Below, piece by piece: positions 48,752-58,267 of a stretch of DNA of 64,000 bases. Both the position numbers and the translations under genes were made by a program. The notes beneath the pieces were generated by a model, which made no database searches, was not told the origin of the DNA, and saw only the letters and a list, made by a program, of their open reading frames with translations. How positions within the stretch are numbered: position 1 is the first letter of the stretch; every line of letters starts with the position of its first letter. The stretch is from NCBI RefSeq assembly GCF_028553785.1, contig NZ_CP067136.1:558001-622000 (forward strand). The letters are read 5' to 3'. Origin of the DNA: Paracoccus fistulariae. Lineage in GTDB: Bacteria; Pseudomonadota; Alphaproteobacteria; Rhodobacterales; Rhodobacteraceae.

Positions 48752-49969
48752 ATGTCGGTTGTCGAAAAATTCGCGAAACTGGGAACGGATAACGCACCGG
48801 GGCAAGAGGGGCGGCAAGAGGTATCAAGCCTGCAGGCGCGTCTGGTCGGCGACAGGCTGGAGGGGCGGCTGGTCGATTTCTCGCATGGCGATGTCGATGC
48901 GCATGAGCCCACGCCGGGTTCTTTCCAGACCTTCGCCGAGGGCGTCGCCCGGGGCGGGGCGCAGGCCTATACCGAATATCGCGGCGATCTGGAAATTCGT
49001 GAGGGCGTTGCCCAGCGGCTGGCCGCGTTCACCGGCGCGCCGGTCGATGCGCGCGACGGGCTGATCGTGACGCCGGGCACGCAGGGCGCGCTGTTTCTTG
49101 CGGTCGCGGCCACCGTCACGCGCGGCGACAAGATCGCAATCGTCCAGCCCGATTATTTCGCCAACCGGAAGCTGGCCGAGTTCTTCGAGGCCGAGATCCT
49201 TCCGGTGCAGATGGCCTATGTCGAGGCTAAGGCGGGGCAGGCCGGGCTTGATCTGGGCCAGCTTGAACAGGCGTTCAGGGACGGGGCGCGGGTGTTCCTG
49301 TTCTCGAACCCGAACAATCCCAGTGGCGTCGTCTATTCCGCCGAGGAAATCGCCCGCATTGCGGAACTGGCCCAAGGATATGGCGCCACGGTGATCGTGG
49401 ATCAGCTTTATTCCCGGCTGCGCTATGAAGGTGTCAGCTACACACATCTGCGCGCCGCCGATATTGACGCGGAAAACGTGGTCACGATCATGGGCCCGTC
49501 CAAGACAGAGTCGCTGAGCGGCTATCGTCTGGGCGTGGCTTTCGGCTCCAGGGCGATCATCGCGCGGATGGAGAAGCTTCAGGCGATCGTTTCGCTGCGG
49601 GCGGCGGGATATTCGCAGGCGGTCCTGAGAACCTGGTTCAACGAGCCCGAGGGGTGGATGAATGACCGCATCGCCGCGCATCAGGCGATCCGCGACGATC
49701 TGCTGACGGTCATTCGCGGCACCGAAGGCTGTTTCGCGCGCACGCCGCAGGCGGGCAGCTATCTGTTCCCGAAACTGCCCGCCCTGACGATATCGCCCGG
49801 CGATTTCGTAAAGGCGCTGCGGCTGCAGGCAGGCGTGGTGGTGACACCGGGGACCGAGTTCAGCCCCCATACCGGTGACAGCGTGCGGCTTAATTTCTCG
49901 CAGGATCACCGGGCGGCCGTCGCTGCCGTTCGACGGATGTGCGAGTTGGTCGAGCGCTACCGCGCCTGA
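48752..49969 (+). CDS. PLP-dependent aminotransferase (class I/II)
   Basis: 405 residues. Fold type I features: IVTPGTQGALFLA, FSNPNNPSGVVYSAEE, VIVDQLYSRLRYEG with the PLP-ring Asp, and GPSKTESLSGYRLGV with the Schiff-base Lys. A C-terminal Arg (SVRLNFSQ) binds the substrate carboxylate. The conserved SKTESLSGYRLG pattern resembles aspartate aminotransferases of the beta-hydroxyaspartate and pyridoxamine-pyruvate groups, but I cannot assign the substrate. It overlaps the convergent lysR gene by 13 bases at its 3' end. Confidence 0.9.
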   Translation: MSVVEKFAKLGTDNAPGQEGRQEVSSLQARLVGDRLEGRLVDFSHGDVDAHEPTPGSFQTFAEGVARGGAQAYTEYRGDLEIREGVAQRLAAFTGAPVDARDGLIVTPGTQGALFLAVAATVTRGDKIAIVQPDYFANRKLAEFFEAEILPVQMAYVEAKAGQAGLDLGQLEQAFRDGARVFLFSNPNNPSGVVYSAEEIARIAELAQGYGATVIVDQLYSRLRYEGVSYTHLRAADIDAENVVTIMGPSKTESLSGYRLGVAFGSRAIIARMEKLQAIVSLRAAGYSQAVLRTWFNEPEGWMNDRIAAHQAIRDDLLTVIRGTEGCFARTPQAGSYLFPKLPALTISPGDFVKALRLQAGVVVTPGTEFSPHTGDSVRLNFSQDHRAAVAAVRRMCELVERYRA

Positions 49970-50853
49970 GGCCATTTCGTCGCGCGCGCCGTCATGGCCG
50001 AGATGAACAGCGAGGCCAGCTTTGACGGAGCCTTGGTGCGCGAGCGATAAAGAAACGCCGGAACGGCCAGTTCCGGCACGAACGGCAATTGCACCATGCC
50101 CTGCATATCGGTGTGATAGGTCACATATTCATCGACCAGCGCCAGACCGATCCCCGCCCGCACGAAGGTACAGGCCGAGGCGCTGTAGGGCGTTTCGATA
50201 AACCAGTCCAGCGGCTGCCTTTCCGCCTTGAAGGCCGAGGCGATCAGCGTGCCCAGGGGCGACCCCCGGGTCATGATGATCAGCCTGTGGCCGCGAAAAT
50301 CGGCGGGGGTGACGAAGTCGCGCGAGGTCAGCGGATGGCCGACCGGCGCGACACAGACGATGCGACCGCCGCCAAGGGGGGTGGAAACCAGATCCGGCGC
50401 GTCCGTCGGCATCAGCCCAAGCCCCAGCTCACTGGCATTGGTTCGCACCAGTTGCAGCACGTTTTCCCGGCGGCGGATATCCAGCGAGATCTTGCTGTCG
50501 GGGCGGCGTTTCAGCACGTCGGAAATCGCGTCCGGGATCATTGAATGGGCCAGCCCCGGAGTCGCCGCGATCCGCAGCACGCCGGTCCGCCCCTCGCGCA
50601 GATCGACCACATGTTCGCGGATCGCCGCAAGCGAGGCGACGACCGGCGCGATCTCTTCGAACAACTGCTCTGCATGTTCTGTCGCGACAAGTCTGCGACC
50701 GATCCTTTCAAACAGCTTCAGCCCAAGCTCGGCCTCGGCGGCGCGGATCATCCGGCTGATGGCAGGCTGGGTCACGCCCAAAGCCTCGGCCGCGTTCACG
50801 ACACCGCCGCGTTCAATCACAGCGTGAATCACCTCAAGATGACGCGCGTTCAA
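49957..50853 (-). CDS. LysR family transcriptional regulator
   Basis: 298 residues. HTH: VIERGGVVNAAEALGVTQPAISRMI in part, followed by RAAEAELGLKLFERIGRRL. The effector domain contains RIAATPGLAHSMIPDAI and LGTLIASAFKAE. The pattern is like regulators of amino-acid and opine catabolism. Divergent from the aspartate-dehydrogenase-like gene at 50940, across an 86-bp AT-rich gap with a TATATA run, so it is the probable regulator of the ten-gene hydantoin operon. Confidence 0.9.
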   Translation of the reverse strand: MNARHLEVIHAVIERGGVVNAAEALGVTQPAISRMIRAAEAELGLKLFERIGRRLVATEHAEQLFEEIAPVVASLAAIREHVVDLREGRTGVLRIAATPGLAHSMIPDAISDVLKRRPDSKISLDIRRRENVLQLVRTNASELGLGLMPTDAPDLVSTPLGGGRIVCVAPVGHPLTSRDFVTPADFRGHRLIIMTRGSPLGTLIASAFKAERQPLDWFIETPYSASACTFVRAGIGLALVDEYVTYHTDMQGMVQLPFVPELAVPAFLYRSRTKAPSKLASLFISAMTARATKWPQAR

Positions 50854-50939
50854 AGCATATCTTTCTGTTATATATAAATCCTAAATATCATATGAAATTA
50901 TGAATTTCCACATCTATTCTTCCTTCTTAAATCAAATCA

Positions 50940-51773
50940 ATGGATGGGCTTATGCGCTCTACAGACAAGGAAATCACAGTGGCGGTTGCGGGGCTTGGGG
51001 CTGCCGGTCTGCCGGTGGCGCGCTGGCTGGATCGCGGGGTGCCGGGGCTGCGACTGACGGCGGTCGCGGCCTCTTCCCCTGACCGCGCCAGAACCCTGAC
51101 GCAGGACTTTGAGGTGGCGCCATTGGCGGTGCCGCTGGCCGATCTGCCGCGCCATGCCGATGTGATTGTCGAGGCTTTGCCGCCCGCCCGCTTTCGCGAT
51201 GTTGCCGACCCCGCGATCGAGGCCGGGCGGACCCTGATCATCCTGTCGCTGACGCAGCTTCTGGCACATATGCAACTGATCGACCGCGCGCGGGAAACCG
51301 GGGCGCGGATTATCGCGGCCTCGGGTGCGATTGCCGGGCTGGACGCTGTCAGGGCTGCCGCGATGGGCGGTGCGGGTCGGGCGGTGCTGCAGACGCGCAA
51401 GCCGCCGGCCAGCCTTGCCAATGCGCCTTTCGTCCGCGAGGCCGGGCTTGATCTGGCTGGCCTGTCCGAACCGCTATGCCTGTTTTCGGGCAATGTCGCA
51501 GAGGCGGCGCAGAAATTCCCGGCAAATGTCAATGTCGCGGTTGCGGTGGCGCTGGCCGGATGGGGCGCCGAGCAGACAGGTTACGAGATCTGGGCCGATC
51601 CCGGGATCACCCGCAACACCCACAAGATCATGATCGAATCGGATGCGGTCCGTCTTGAGATCGCGGTGGCCAATGTGCCCAGCGAGGAAAATCCGGCGAC
51701 GGGTCGGATGACGCCGCTCTCGGTCATGGCGACGCTGCAGCGGCTGACGGCCGTCTCAATCATAGGAAGCTGA
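50940..51773 (+). CDS. L-aspartate dehydrogenase-like protein
   Basis: 277 residues; ATG 50940 is used, with an alternative at 50952. It has the NAD-binding VAVAGLGAAGLPVARWL and the aspartate dehydrogenase features SGAIAGLDAVRAA and the catalytic His in TRNTHKIMIES. Aspartate dehydrogenases interconvert L-aspartate and iminoaspartate/oxaloacetate with NAD(P)H. Next to a PLP dehydratase and hydantoin genes, the enzyme may handle an amino or imino acid released from a hydantoin. First gene of the long operon, under the divergent LysR. Confidence 0.83.
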   Translation: MDGLMRSTDKEITVAVAGLGAAGLPVARWLDRGVPGLRLTAVAASSPDRARTLTQDFEVAPLAVPLADLPRHADVIVEALPPARFRDVADPAIEAGRTLIILSLTQLLAHMQLIDRARETGARIIAASGAIAGLDAVRAAAMGGAGRAVLQTRKPPASLANAPFVREAGLDLAGLSEPLCLFSGNVAEAAQKFPANVNVAVAVALAGWGAEQTGYEIWADPGITRNTHKIMIESDAVRLEIAVANVPSEENPATGRMTPLSVMATLQRLTAVSIIGS

Positions 51774-51775
51774 AC

Positions 51776-52768
51776 GTGAACAAGATGACCCCCTTCGGGC
51801 CGCCCCCGGATTTTGCCGATGTGCTGTCGGCGGCACGTCGAATTTCGGGATATGCTGTCCATACGCCGCTGATCGAATGCCCGGCATTGAACCAGCTGAC
51901 CGGCGGGCGGGTGTTCCTGAAACTGGAAAACCTGCAACGCACCGGCGCCTTCAAGTTTCGCGGCGCGGTTGCGCGTCTGTCGCAGCTTGCCCAGCAGGGC
52001 AAGACCGATGTTATCGCCTATTCGACTGGCAATCATGGCCAGGCCATTGCGACGGCGGCGCGTATCTTCGGGCTGAAGGCCACCATTGTCATGCCCGCCG
52101 ATGCGCCCAGATCGAAGGTCGCGCGGGCGGAAGAGGCGGGGGCGACCATCCGCTTCTATGACCGCCGCCACGAATCGCGCGAAGAGATCGCCGCAGAGCT
52201 TTGCGCCCGGCAGGGTGGGGTGATCGTGCCGCCGGGCGACGATCCCGTGATCATTGCGGGGCAGGGGACCGCCGCGCTGGAGGCCGTGCGCGACCTGCAT
52301 GAACTGGGGTTGGTGCCGGATGTCTTCGTGACGCCCTGCGGCGGCGGTGGACTTGCCGCCGGCTGCGCGACGGTCCTGCGCGAGATCTCTCCGGCGACGG
52401 CGCTTTATGCCGCGGAGCCCGCGCTTTACAACGATACCGAAATGTCGCTGGCAGCTGGGGAACGCGTACCCGTTGCGGATCGCAACGCCCGCTCGATCTG
52501 CGATGCGCTGCTGGCACCGATCCCGGCCGAATTGCCCTTCAGCATCAATGGCGACGCGCTTCGCGGTGTCGTCACGGCGACGGACGAGCAGGTGCTGCGC
52601 GCGATGCGCTTTGCACTGGATGAGATGAAGGTCCTGATCGAACCGGGCGGCGCCGTGGCGCTGGCGGCGGTGCTGGAGGGGCGTCCTGTTCTGAAGGGCA
52701 AATCCGCGATCGTGCTGTGCACCGGCGGAAATGTCGATCCCGAGATCGTGGCACGAATTTTCGATTGA
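51776..52768 (+). CDS. PLP-dependent serine/threonine (or hydroxyaspartate) dehydratase
   Basis: 330 residues from GTG 51776, favoured by AGGAAG upstream; ATG 51785 is possible. Fold type II features: the PLP Lys in TGAFKFRGA, STGNHGQAIATAAR, and the phosphate loop CGGGGLAAG. No C-terminal ACT domain, so it is a catabolic type. Enzymes of this group remove water and ammonia from serine, threonine or 3-hydroxyaspartate. Beside an aspartate-dehydrogenase-like gene, hydroxyaspartate is an attractive substrate, but this is inference. The gene begins two bases after its neighbour. Confidence 0.88.
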   Translation: MNKMTPFGPPPDFADVLSAARRISGYAVHTPLIECPALNQLTGGRVFLKLENLQRTGAFKFRGAVARLSQLAQQGKTDVIAYSTGNHGQAIATAARIFGLKATIVMPADAPRSKVARAEEAGATIRFYDRRHESREEIAAELCARQGGVIVPPGDDPVIIAGQGTAALEAVRDLHELGLVPDVFVTPCGGGGLAAGCATVLREISPATALYAAEPALYNDTEMSLAAGERVPVADRNARSICDALLAPIPAELPFSINGDALRGVVTATDEQVLRAMRFALDEMKVLIEPGGAVALAAVLEGRPVLKGKSAIVLCTGGNVDPEIVARIFD

Positions 52769-52827
52769 TTACGACTTTTCAGGGGCAGAGCGCCCCTGGC
52801 TGAACATCAAAAGAGGAAGCAGACAGA

Positions 52828-53757
52828 ATGAGCAGAATTCTTACCGTCGGTGGCGCGCAGCTTGGCCCGATTGCCCCGGATGAAAGCCGCGAAAGCGCCG
52901 TGGCCCGCATGATCGAATTGCTGCACGAGGCCAAGGCCCGGGGATGCGGGCTGGTGGTCTTTCCCGAGATGGCGCTGAGCACCTTTTTCCCCAGATATTA
53001 CGAAGAAGATATCTCGAAAATGGATCGCTTCTACGAACGCGAGATGCCGAATGACGCTGTGCGCCCGCTGTTCGAAGCTGCCGAAAAGGCGGATATCGCC
53101 TTCTATCTGGGCTATTGCGAACTGACGCCCGACGGCCATCGCTTCAACACCGCCATTCTGGTGGATAAGGGCAAGATCGTCGGAAAATATCGCAAGGTGC
53201 ATCTGCCGGGACATGCGGAATATGATCCGAACCGACCCTGGCAGCATCTGGAAAAGCGCTATTTCGAACCGGGCGATCTGGGCTGGCCTGTCTGGCGCTG
53301 CCGTGACGGCGTGATGGGCATGGGTCTGTGCAATGACAGGCGCTGGCCGGAAACCTATCGCGTGATGGCGCTGAAGGGCGTTGAACTGACGATGTTCGGG
53401 TATAACACGCCCGACCGCAACACCGCCGCACCCGAGCCGAACCATCTGCGCATGTATCACAACCATCTGGTGATGCAGGCCGGTGCCTATCAGAATTCCT
53501 GCTTCGTCGTGGGCGTTGCCAAGGCCGGGATCGAGGATGGCTGCATGCTGATCGGTGGATCCTGCATCGTGCAGCCCTCGGGTGAAATCATCGCTTTGGC
53601 ATCGACGCTTGAGGATGAACTGATCGTCGCGAATTGCGACCTGGATCTGGCGAAAATGGGCAAGGAAACCGTCTTCAATTTCGCCAAGCACCGCCGGATT
53701 GAACATTACGGCATCATCAGCAGCCAGACCGGCGTGGTGTTGCCCGAAGGTGTTTGA
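52828..53757 (+). CDS. N-carbamoyl-D-amino acid hydrolase (nitrilase superfamily)
   Basis: 309 residues. The nitrilase triad is Glu47 (VVFPEMALSTFF), Lys123 (KYRKVHLPG) and Cys168 (GLCNDRRWPE). These and the FNTAILVDKGKIVGKYRK and MALKGVELTMFGYNTP stretches match D-carbamoylases closely, where the residues are Glu47, Lys127 and Cys172. It hydrolyses N-carbamoyl-D-amino acids to D-amino acid, CO2 and ammonia, and completes the path begun by the D-hydantoinase encoded at 56795. Confidence 0.93.
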   Translation: MSRILTVGGAQLGPIAPDESRESAVARMIELLHEAKARGCGLVVFPEMALSTFFPRYYEEDISKMDRFYEREMPNDAVRPLFEAAEKADIAFYLGYCELTPDGHRFNTAILVDKGKIVGKYRKVHLPGHAEYDPNRPWQHLEKRYFEPGDLGWPVWRCRDGVMGMGLCNDRRWPETYRVMALKGVELTMFGYNTPDRNTAAPEPNHLRMYHNHLVMQAGAYQNSCFVVGVAKAGIEDGCMLIGGSCIVQPSGEIIALASTLEDELIVANCDLDLAKMGKETVFNFAKHRRIEHYGIISSQTGVVLPEGV

Positions 53758-53800
53758 TCGCGGGCGTTTCAAACAAGAACAGCAACAGGGGAGGAAGAAA

Positions 53801-54844
53801 ATGAAACCGATGAAGATGATCGCGCGGACGCTGATCACCGGTGCGGCGCTTGCCGCGGCAGTGGGGATGGCGTCGGCGGAAACCATGAAATATTCCGATC
53901 ACGACGCGACAGGCGGCATGCGGACAGATTTCGTGAATGACGTCTGGTTGCCCGAGATCGAGAAACAGACCGGTGGCGAGATAAAGGTACGCCCCTTCTT
54001 TGGCGGTGTGCTGCTGGGCTCGAAAGAGGTTCTGGGCGGTGTCGGGGACAATGTCGCCCAGCTGGGCTTCGCCTTTCCCGGCCATTATCCCAACCAGATG
54101 GTCGCGCATTCGGTTTTCGCCATGTTCCCGACCGGGCCGGTCAAGTTCGAAAACCAGGTATGGCTTTATCATCAGGCCTATGCCGAGATCCCCGAACTGA
54201 AGGCCGAGCTGGAAAAAGCTGGCGTCGTGCCGCTGATGATCACGGCGGGCCTGCCGGGGGCGTTTTTCGGCAAGAAACCGATGGACGGACTTGACGGCAT
54301 TCAGGGCGACAAATGGCGGGCAGGGGGCAAATGGCTGCTGCGCTATCTGGAATCGGCGGGCGCGCAGCCGGTCTCGGTGCCCTGGGGCGATGTCTATGTT
54401 GCCTTGCAGACGGGCACGATCGACGGTGTCTTTGCCAATTACGACGGCATGCATCTGATGAAATTCGACGAGGTCGCGCAGAATATCCTGATCTCGAAAA
54501 AGCTGTGGTATGCGACACCCTTCGTCCATTTCATCAACAAGGATGTCTATGAAGGTCTGTCCGAAGAGACCCGCGCGCAGCTGCATGAAGCCTCACGCAT
54601 CTCGGAAGAGAAATTCGGCGCGGTCTATGACGCTGCCTTCGATCAGGTGCGCAGCGAACAAGAGGCATCGGGCTATACGATCAATGAACTGTCCGATGAC
54701 GATATCGCCACATGGTCCGATACCGACAAGCTGACCGTGCTTCAGGATGCCTGGGTCGCCGAGGCCAAAGAGGCGGGCCTGGCAAATGCGGATGAGGTCA
54801 TGGCGAAAATGCGCGAGTTGCATGCGCAGGCCATGCTGCGCTGA
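53801..54844 (+). CDS. dctP: TRAP transporter substrate-binding protein (DctP), TRAP-3
   Basis: 347 residues from ATG 53801 after GGGAGGAAG. A Sec signal ends near ASA|ET. DctP features: GEIKVRPFFGGVLLGSKEVLGG in part, KWRAGGKWLLRYLES, and VALQTGTIDGVFANYDGMH, near which DctP proteins bind the ligand carboxylate. It lies between the carbamoylase and hydantoinase genes, so hydantoins or N-carbamoyl amino acids are the likely ligands. That would be an unusual TRAP substrate. Confidence 0.9.
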   Translation: MKPMKMIARTLITGAALAAAVGMASAETMKYSDHDATGGMRTDFVNDVWLPEIEKQTGGEIKVRPFFGGVLLGSKEVLGGVGDNVAQLGFAFPGHYPNQMVAHSVFAMFPTGPVKFENQVWLYHQAYAEIPELKAELEKAGVVPLMITAGLPGAFFGKKPMDGLDGIQGDKWRAGGKWLLRYLESAGAQPVSVPWGDVYVALQTGTIDGVFANYDGMHLMKFDEVAQNILISKKLWYATPFVHFINKDVYEGLSEETRAQLHEASRISEEKFGAVYDAAFDQVRSEQEASGYTINELSDDDIATWSDTDKLTVLQDAWVAEAKEAGLANADEVMAKMRELHAQAMLR

Positions 54845-54853
54845 TCCCGGCGT

Positions 54854-54877
54854 CGGGACGCGGATCCCTGCGTCCCG
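54854..54877 (+). repeat. Hairpin between TRAP-3 dctP and dctQ
   Basis: CGGGACGC (54854-54861) and GCGTCCCG (54870-54877) make a perfect 8-bp stem with an 8-base loop just after dctP. It lacks a T-tract and resembles the hairpins after the other binding-protein genes in the window. Confidence 0.5.
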
Positions 54878-54908
54878 CCCAGTGACCACAGTCTAAGGAG
54901 AAGTGACG

Positions 54909-55406
54909 ATGCAACGCCTGGTTTCCGTTGCCAATTCCGCGCTGTCCGCGTTTTCGGGTTGGCTGATGCTGCTGATGATGCTGATCCTTGTCGCGGATTT
55001 TGTCGCGCGTCTGTTTGGCTTTCCCTTGCAGGACATGGCGCAGATATCGGTCTTCGTGATGATGATCGTCATCTATCTGGGCTTTTCCGGATGCGAAGAG
55101 AACCGCGAACATGTGGCGCTGGAATTCGTGACCAATGCGCTGCCGGACAGGTTACGGCGCAAGGTCCTGATCTTCGCGCAATGCCTGGCCGTGATCGCCG
55201 TGGCGATCCTGCTTTACGCGGTGACGGTGAATGCGCTGAAGGCCTATCGCACCAATGAAGCCATCGCCGGCGCAATGCAGATTCCCACCTGGCCGACAAA
55301 GTTCCTGATGGTTCTGGGCATGGTGGTCTTTCTGCTGCAGGCGATCCTGAACGTTGCCCGACCCGTCGAACGGGGCGAGGGCGGCGGCGTGGGCGACAAG
55401 ATCTAG
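54909..55406 (+). CDS. dctQ: TRAP transporter small membrane subunit (DctQ), TRAP-3
   Basis: 165 residues from ATG 54909, eight bases after AAGGAG. Four membrane segments and the DctQ central charged stretch FSGCEENREHVALEFVTNALP are visible. It bridges the binding protein and the large permease encoded next. Confidence 0.9.
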   Translation: MQRLVSVANSALSAFSGWLMLLMMLILVADFVARLFGFPLQDMAQISVFVMMIVIYLGFSGCEENREHVALEFVTNALPDRLRRKVLIFAQCLAVIAVAILLYAVTVNALKAYRTNEAIAGAMQIPTWPTKFLMVLGMVVFLLQAILNVARPVERGEGGGVGDKI

Positions 55407-55449
55407 CCGCGATTGGCAACACTATCCCGAAAATGGAGGGGAAGGGATT

Positions 55450-56775
55450 ATGGATTTTTTGACAGCGGGCATTCTGTGCATCGCCCTGCTTCTGGTGTTG
55501 ATGGCCATCGGCCTGCAGATCGGACTGGCCTTTCTGCTCAGCGGGTTCATCGTCTCGTTTCTGCTGCTGGGGTTTGACGGGACCATCTCCCTGTTGGGGC
55601 AGACCTCTTACTTTTCGATCGCCTCACCGACATGGGCCGCGATCCCGCTGTTCATTCTGATGGGGGCCTTCGCCTCGAATGGCGGGCTGGCGCGGCGGGC
55701 CTATGACGGGATCCATGCCCTTGCCCATCGCCTGCCCGGATCGCTGATGATCGCGACCTGTTTCAGCTGTGGCATCTTCGGCGCCATCTCGGGGTCCTCC
55801 ATCGCGACATCCGCGATTTTCGGGCGCATCGCGCTGCCCGAGATGAACCGGCTGGGCTATAATAACGCGCTGTCGGTGGGGGTGATCGCCTCGGCCGGGA
55901 CCTTTGCCTCGATGATCCCGCCATCGATGATGATGATCATCTATGCGCTGTTCACGCAGCAATCCATCGGCAAGCTGTTCGCGGCAGGTATCCTGCCCGG
56001 CATCATCACCGCCTTTGCCTATGCGGCGCTGATCGTCATCATGGTCAAGCGCAACCCGTCGCTGGCCCCGGATCTGCAGCGCACCGCGGAAGAGATCCGC
56101 AAAAGCCGCCGTACCGAGGTCGCACGGATGTGGCCTGTCATGACCATCGCCTTCGTGGTTCTGGGGGGCCTGTATTCGGGCGCCTTCACACCGACGGAAT
56201 CGGCGGCGGCCGGGTCGCTGATCTCGCTGTTCTTTGCGTGGTACCTGAAATCCTTCACCAAGCTGTCCGACGTCACCGGCTCCATGCGCGAGGCGGCCAG
56301 CATCACCGCCATGCTGTTTCTGATCAATATCGGCGCCCTGTTCTACAGTCGCGTGCTGGCCGTGACCGGGCTGCCCTCGGAACTGACCATGATGCTGCAG
56401 AATACCGCGCTGCCGCCTTTCGTGATCCTGATGGGTGTCACGCTGATCTTTCTGCTGCTGGGCATGATCATGGTGCCGGTCGGCATCTACGCGCTGACAT
56501 TGCCCATCGTCCTGCCGATCCTGACCGGGCTTGGATATGACCCGATCTGGTTCGGCGTCATTGCCCTGAAACTGACCGAGATAGGGGCCATCACGCCGCC
56601 GGTGGGGCTGAATGTTTTCGCCATCAAGGGGTCGATCCCCAAGGATATCAAGATATCGGTCGAGCAGGTCTACAAGGGCTGCATGCCCTTCCTGTTCTGC
56701 GATGTGGTCGTGCTGTTCCTGCTGATCGCCTTTCCGGCCATCAGCCTGTGGCTGCCGAACCTGCTGTTGAACTGA
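55450..56775 (+). CDS. dctM: TRAP transporter large permease (DctM), TRAP-3
   Basis: 441 residues from ATG 55450 after GGAGGGGAAGGG. It is hydrophobic throughout, with DctM motifs FGAISGSSIATSAIFGRIALPEM in part, SMIPPSMMMIIYAL, GAFTPTESAAAGSL and GAITPPVGLNVFAIKG. It is the ion-coupled permease of the hydantoin locus. Normal family length. Confidence 0.93.
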   Translation: MDFLTAGILCIALLLVLMAIGLQIGLAFLLSGFIVSFLLLGFDGTISLLGQTSYFSIASPTWAAIPLFILMGAFASNGGLARRAYDGIHALAHRLPGSLMIATCFSCGIFGAISGSSIATSAIFGRIALPEMNRLGYNNALSVGVIASAGTFASMIPPSMMMIIYALFTQQSIGKLFAAGILPGIITAFAYAALIVIMVKRNPSLAPDLQRTAEEIRKSRRTEVARMWPVMTIAFVVLGGLYSGAFTPTESAAAGSLISLFFAWYLKSFTKLSDVTGSMREAASITAMLFLINIGALFYSRVLAVTGLPSELTMMLQNTALPPFVILMGVTLIFLLLGMIMVPVGIYALTLPIVLPILTGLGYDPIWFGVIALKLTEIGAITPPVGLNVFAIKGSIPKDIKISVEQVYKGCMPFLFCDVVVLFLLIAFPAISLWLPNLLLN

Positions 56776-56794
56776 CATAGAGGGAAATAATCAG

Positions 56795-58258
56795 ATGTCG
56801 AATTTCGATCTGATCGTCACCGGCGCCACGATCGCCACCGCAAGCGATACCTTTCAGGCCGATATCGGCATCCGGGATGGCCGCATCGCGGCGCTTGGCA
56901 GCGATCTGGGCAAGGCCGCCCGCGTGATCGACGCCACCGGCCTGCTGGCCCTGCCGGGCGGGATCGACGCGCATTGCCATATCGAACAGGAATCCTCGAC
57001 CAAATTGATGACGGCGGATGATTTCTATTCCGGCAGCGTCTCGGCCGCGCATGGGGGAACCACCACGATCATACCCTTTGCCGCGCAGCATAAGGGGCAA
57101 AGCCTGCGCGAGGTGGTTCGCATCGCACATGAGCGTGCCGGCCCGAAATCGGTGATCGACTACGCCTTTCACCTGATCATTTCGGACCCCTCGCCGCAGG
57201 TCATGGGGCAGGAATTGCCGGCCCTGATCAAGGACGGCTATTGTTCCTTCAAGGTCTATATGACCTATGAATTGCTCAAGATCGACGACCGGCAGATGCT
57301 TGATGTGCTGTCACTGGCCCGCGAACATGGCGCGATGACCATGGTTCATGCCGAAAATAACGATGTGATCAACTGGATCAGCGAAAGGTTGCTGTCCCAG
57401 GGGCATGTCGCCCCAAAATTCCACGCCGTCAGCCATAATGCCATTGCCGAAAGCGAGGCCTCTCGCCGCGCCATCGATCTGGCACGGCTGGTGGATGCGC
57501 CGCTTCTGATCGTCCATGTCTCGACCCCCGAGGCGACGGCGGCGATCCGCGACGCGCGCAACAAGGGCCTGCGCATCTATGGCGAAACCTGCCCGCAATA
57601 TCTGTTCCTGACCAAGGAGGATCTGGACCGGGAAGGGATGGAGGGTGCCAAATTCTGCTGCTCGCCCCCGCCGCGCGACAAGGCCGCGCAAGAGGCGATC
57701 TGGCTGGGCCTGAAGAATGGCAGCTTCGAGGTGTTTTCCTCTGACCATGCGCCCTATCGCTTTGATGACAGCGGCAAGCTGAATGCCGGGCCGAACCCCA
57801 GCTTCAAGAAGATCGCCAATGGCGTGCCGGGGTTAGAGATCCGCCTGCCGCTGTTATATTCCGAAGGGGTCAGGACCGGCCGCCTGACGCTGAACGAATT
57901 CGTCGCGCTGACCTCGACCAACGCGGCGAAGCTTTACGGGCTTCACCCGCGCAAGGGCACGATTGCCATTGGTTCCGACGCCGATCTGGTGCTGTTCGAT
58001 CCTGAATGGAAACGCAGGATCACCACCGACATGCTGCACGACAATGTCGATTACACGCCCTATGAGGGCCGCGAATGTACCGGCTGGCCGCGGATGGTGC
58101 TGAGCCGCGGGCGCGTGGTGATCGAAGAGGGCGAATTGCAGGTCGAACGCGGCTCTGGCGCCTTTCTGGAGCGTGAACCTTCGCCGCCTGCGGATACCAC
58201 TGCCAGTGCCGATACGCCCCTGGACCCCGCCGCCAATTTTGGCGCGAATATTCTGTGA
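56795..58258 (+). CDS. hydA: D-hydantoinase / dihydropyrimidinase
   Basis: 487 residues. Binuclear zinc ligands are in place: His60 and His62 (DAHCHIEQ), the carboxylated Lys153 (SFKVYMTY), His185 (MVHAENND), His241 (LIVHVST) and Asp317 (SSDHAPY). It opens hydantoin or dihydropyrimidine rings to N-carbamoyl acids in the cytoplasm. The C-terminal 25 residues are a Pro/Ala/Thr-rich tail. With the D-carbamoylase upstream and the racemase downstream it makes a full hydantoin-to-D-amino-acid route. The DAHCHIEQ spelling, rather than DPHTHLE, is typical of some alphaproteobacterial members. Confidence 0.94.
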   Translation: MSNFDLIVTGATIATASDTFQADIGIRDGRIAALGSDLGKAARVIDATGLLALPGGIDAHCHIEQESSTKLMTADDFYSGSVSAAHGGTTTIIPFAAQHKGQSLREVVRIAHERAGPKSVIDYAFHLIISDPSPQVMGQELPALIKDGYCSFKVYMTYELLKIDDRQMLDVLSLAREHGAMTMVHAENNDVINWISERLLSQGHVAPKFHAVSHNAIAESEASRRAIDLARLVDAPLLIVHVSTPEATAAIRDARNKGLRIYGETCPQYLFLTKEDLDREGMEGAKFCCSPPPRDKAAQEAIWLGLKNGSFEVFSSDHAPYRFDDSGKLNAGPNPSFKKIANGVPGLEIRLPLLYSEGVRTGRLTLNEFVALTSTNAAKLYGLHPRKGTIAIGSDADLVLFDPEWKRRITTDMLHDNVDYTPYEGRECTGWPRMVLSRGRVVIEEGELQVERGSGAFLEREPSPPADTTASADTPLDPAANFGANIL

Positions 58259-58267
58259 GGTCGGACG

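Noticed and set aside
50854..50939. AT-rich divergent gap as an origin or attachment site
   Set aside because: The length and AT content fit an ordinary LysR-type divergent promoter; no repeats of an origin or att core are visible.
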